A DNA stretch of 6,780 bases from NCBI GenBank assembly GCA_019313095.1, contig JAFDBU010000107.1, positions 1 through 6,780 of the forward strand, written 5' to 3'. A program made the position numbers and the translations under genes. The notes under the pieces were generated by a model that did not search any database, was not told where the DNA came from, and saw only the letters and a list, made by a program, of their open reading frames with translations. Source of the DNA: Deltaproteobacteria bacterium. Lineage in GTDB: Bacteria > Desulfobacterota > Desulfobulbia > Desulfobulbales > BM004. Each line of letters starts with the position of its first letter. Position 1 is the first letter of the stretch. Shown here in pieces: positions 6,066 to 6,780 of this stretch.

Positions 6066-6107
6066 ATGCCGGGATCAGACCGGCGGATAACGGCCAGATC
6101 CCGGCAT
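6066..6107. repeat. Perfect 11-bp inverted repeat between secF and the cysteine-cluster gene
   Basis: ATGCCGGGATC (6066-6076) and GATCCCGGCAT (6097-6107) are exact reverse complements separated by 20 bases. The spacer holds a further CCG/CGG pair (6080-6082 with 6091-6093), which could extend the stem after three unpaired positions. On the minus strand it begins 37 bases after the secF stop and ends 18 bases before the next ATG. It could be a terminator or attenuator for the sec transcript, but the following bases (CATGTTCATTATTC) are only moderately T-rich and contain no run of T's. A repetitive extragenic element or a translational control hairpin are alternatives. Confidence 0.75.
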
Positions 6108-6144
6108 TTGAGTGTGGTGAAAAATTTAGTCTCTATTTTTATTG

Positions 6145-6780
6145 CTAGCCCTTTTTCCACAGGCTAAGCACGGGGCTGGCAACAAACACCGAAGAGTAGG
6201 TCCCCACAACAAGTCCGACCAGCAGCGCAAAGGAGAAATCATGGATAACCGTACCCCCCAAGAAGAAAAGTGCGATAAGAACCAGACCGGTGGTAAGTGA
6301 AGTGACAACAGTTCTGCTCAATACTTCATTAATACTCATATTGATGGTGGCATTTAACGGTTTTGCCTTGGAGGCACTCTGCTCGGCCTTTTTCATATTC
6401 TCGCGTATCCTGTCAAAGACCACAACCGAGTCATTGAGGGAATAGCCGGCCAGGGTCAACAGGGCTGTAACGATCAACAGGGTAATCTCGATATTGAACA
6501 GCCAGCAGATGCCAAGCACAACAAGGACATCATGAAATGTTGCTATGGCTGCTGCAACCCCGAAGCTTAAGTCAAAGCGCATGGCAAGATAAAGTATAAC
6601 GCCGAACAATGAGATGGCAATCGCCTGCAGGGCCTTGTTGCGCAGTACTTCACTTATTGAGGAACCGATTGCCTCCTGGCTTTCCATGACAAAGCCTTTT
6701 TCTGCCAGATTAGCATTAAAAATTTCCGAGATCTGATCACCAAGATTTGAGGCTTTTTCTTCCGACTTTTTGAGTCGCAC
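6145..6780 (-). CDS. secF: Protein translocase subunit SecF, C-terminal part (N-terminus beyond the window)
   Basis: Inner-membrane SecDF component that uses proton flow to help pull exported proteins through SecYEG. The window holds about 211 C-terminal residues; the first transmembrane segment and roughly a hundred N-terminal residues lie past 6780. The frame is open to the edge, so the GTG at 6780 is almost certainly an internal Val codon and not the start. Seen: the end of the periplasmic domain (about 1-45), then five membrane segments at about 50-68, 73-95, 98-122, 157-175 and 180-205. The family signature LAGYSLNDSVVVFDRIREN (110-128) is intact, as is INEVLSRTVVTSLTT. It ends LWKKG with a TAG stop. 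secD would be expected next to it, outside the window on the right. Confidence 0.97.
   Translation of the reverse strand: MRLKKSEEKASNLGDQISEIFNANLAEKGFVMESQEAIGSSISEVLRNKALQAIAISLFGVILYLAMRFDLSFGVAAAIATFHDVLVVLGICWLFNIEITLLIVTALLTLAGYSLNDSVVVFDRIRENMKKAEQSASKAKPLNATINMSINEVLSRTVVTSLTTGLVLIALFFLGGTVIHDFSFALLVGLVVGTYSSVFVASPVLSLWKKG

Overview
The window looks like chromosomal DNA from a Gram-negative, probably anaerobic bacterium. The best guess is a sulfate- or sulfur-metabolising member of the Desulfobacterota (Desulfobulbales-like). Reasons: a KdsD homologue implies LPS/Kdo synthesis, a CooT-family nickel-binding protein is typical of anaerobes, and the YkgJ-type cysteine-cluster protein has the CF-x-x-CC-R...LTPYD pattern that I associate with deltaproteobacterial lineages. 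This placement is inference from protein character; no rRNA gene is present. Base composition is moderate and even, with no transposase, integrase, tRNA, CRISPR array or other sign of recent transfer. Most of the window is ordinary, well-packed housekeeping sequence.

Layout. The plus strand carries a lipase-like alpha/beta hydrolase (31-972). It converges on a minus-strand MntP manganese exporter (1002-1571), whose last codons form a short hairpin followed by six T's. A roughly 240-base divergent region (1572-1812) holds the mntP leader and a candidate sigma-70 promoter for the next plus-strand group. That group is kdsD (1813-2784), a CooT-family gene (2818-3024) and an 84-residue histidine-rich small protein (3017-3271) whose gene overlaps cooT by 8 bases. 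It ends 18 bases from the convergent minus-strand block.

The minus-strand block, read from right to left, is: the C-terminal two thirds of SecF (6780-6145, running off the window), a 97-base spacer with a perfect 11-bp inverted repeat, a YkgJ-family cysteine-cluster protein (6047-5313), an HD-domain phosphohydrolase (5316-4591, ATGA overlap), a HAD-superfamily phosphatase (4562-3915), and an unrecognised 172-residue protein (3808-3290).

How the genes work together. SecF is part of the SecDF accessory complex of protein export. KdsD makes arabinose 5-phosphate, the precursor of Kdo. MntP exports manganese. The CooT/His-rich pair is the most interesting part: two tiny, overlapping genes whose products both carry likely transition-metal ligands, which suggests a compact nickel-handling module. 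The YkgJ-HD-HAD run places a predicted metal-binding protein with two metal-dependent phosphohydrolases in one probable transcription unit; its pathway cannot be read from the sequence.
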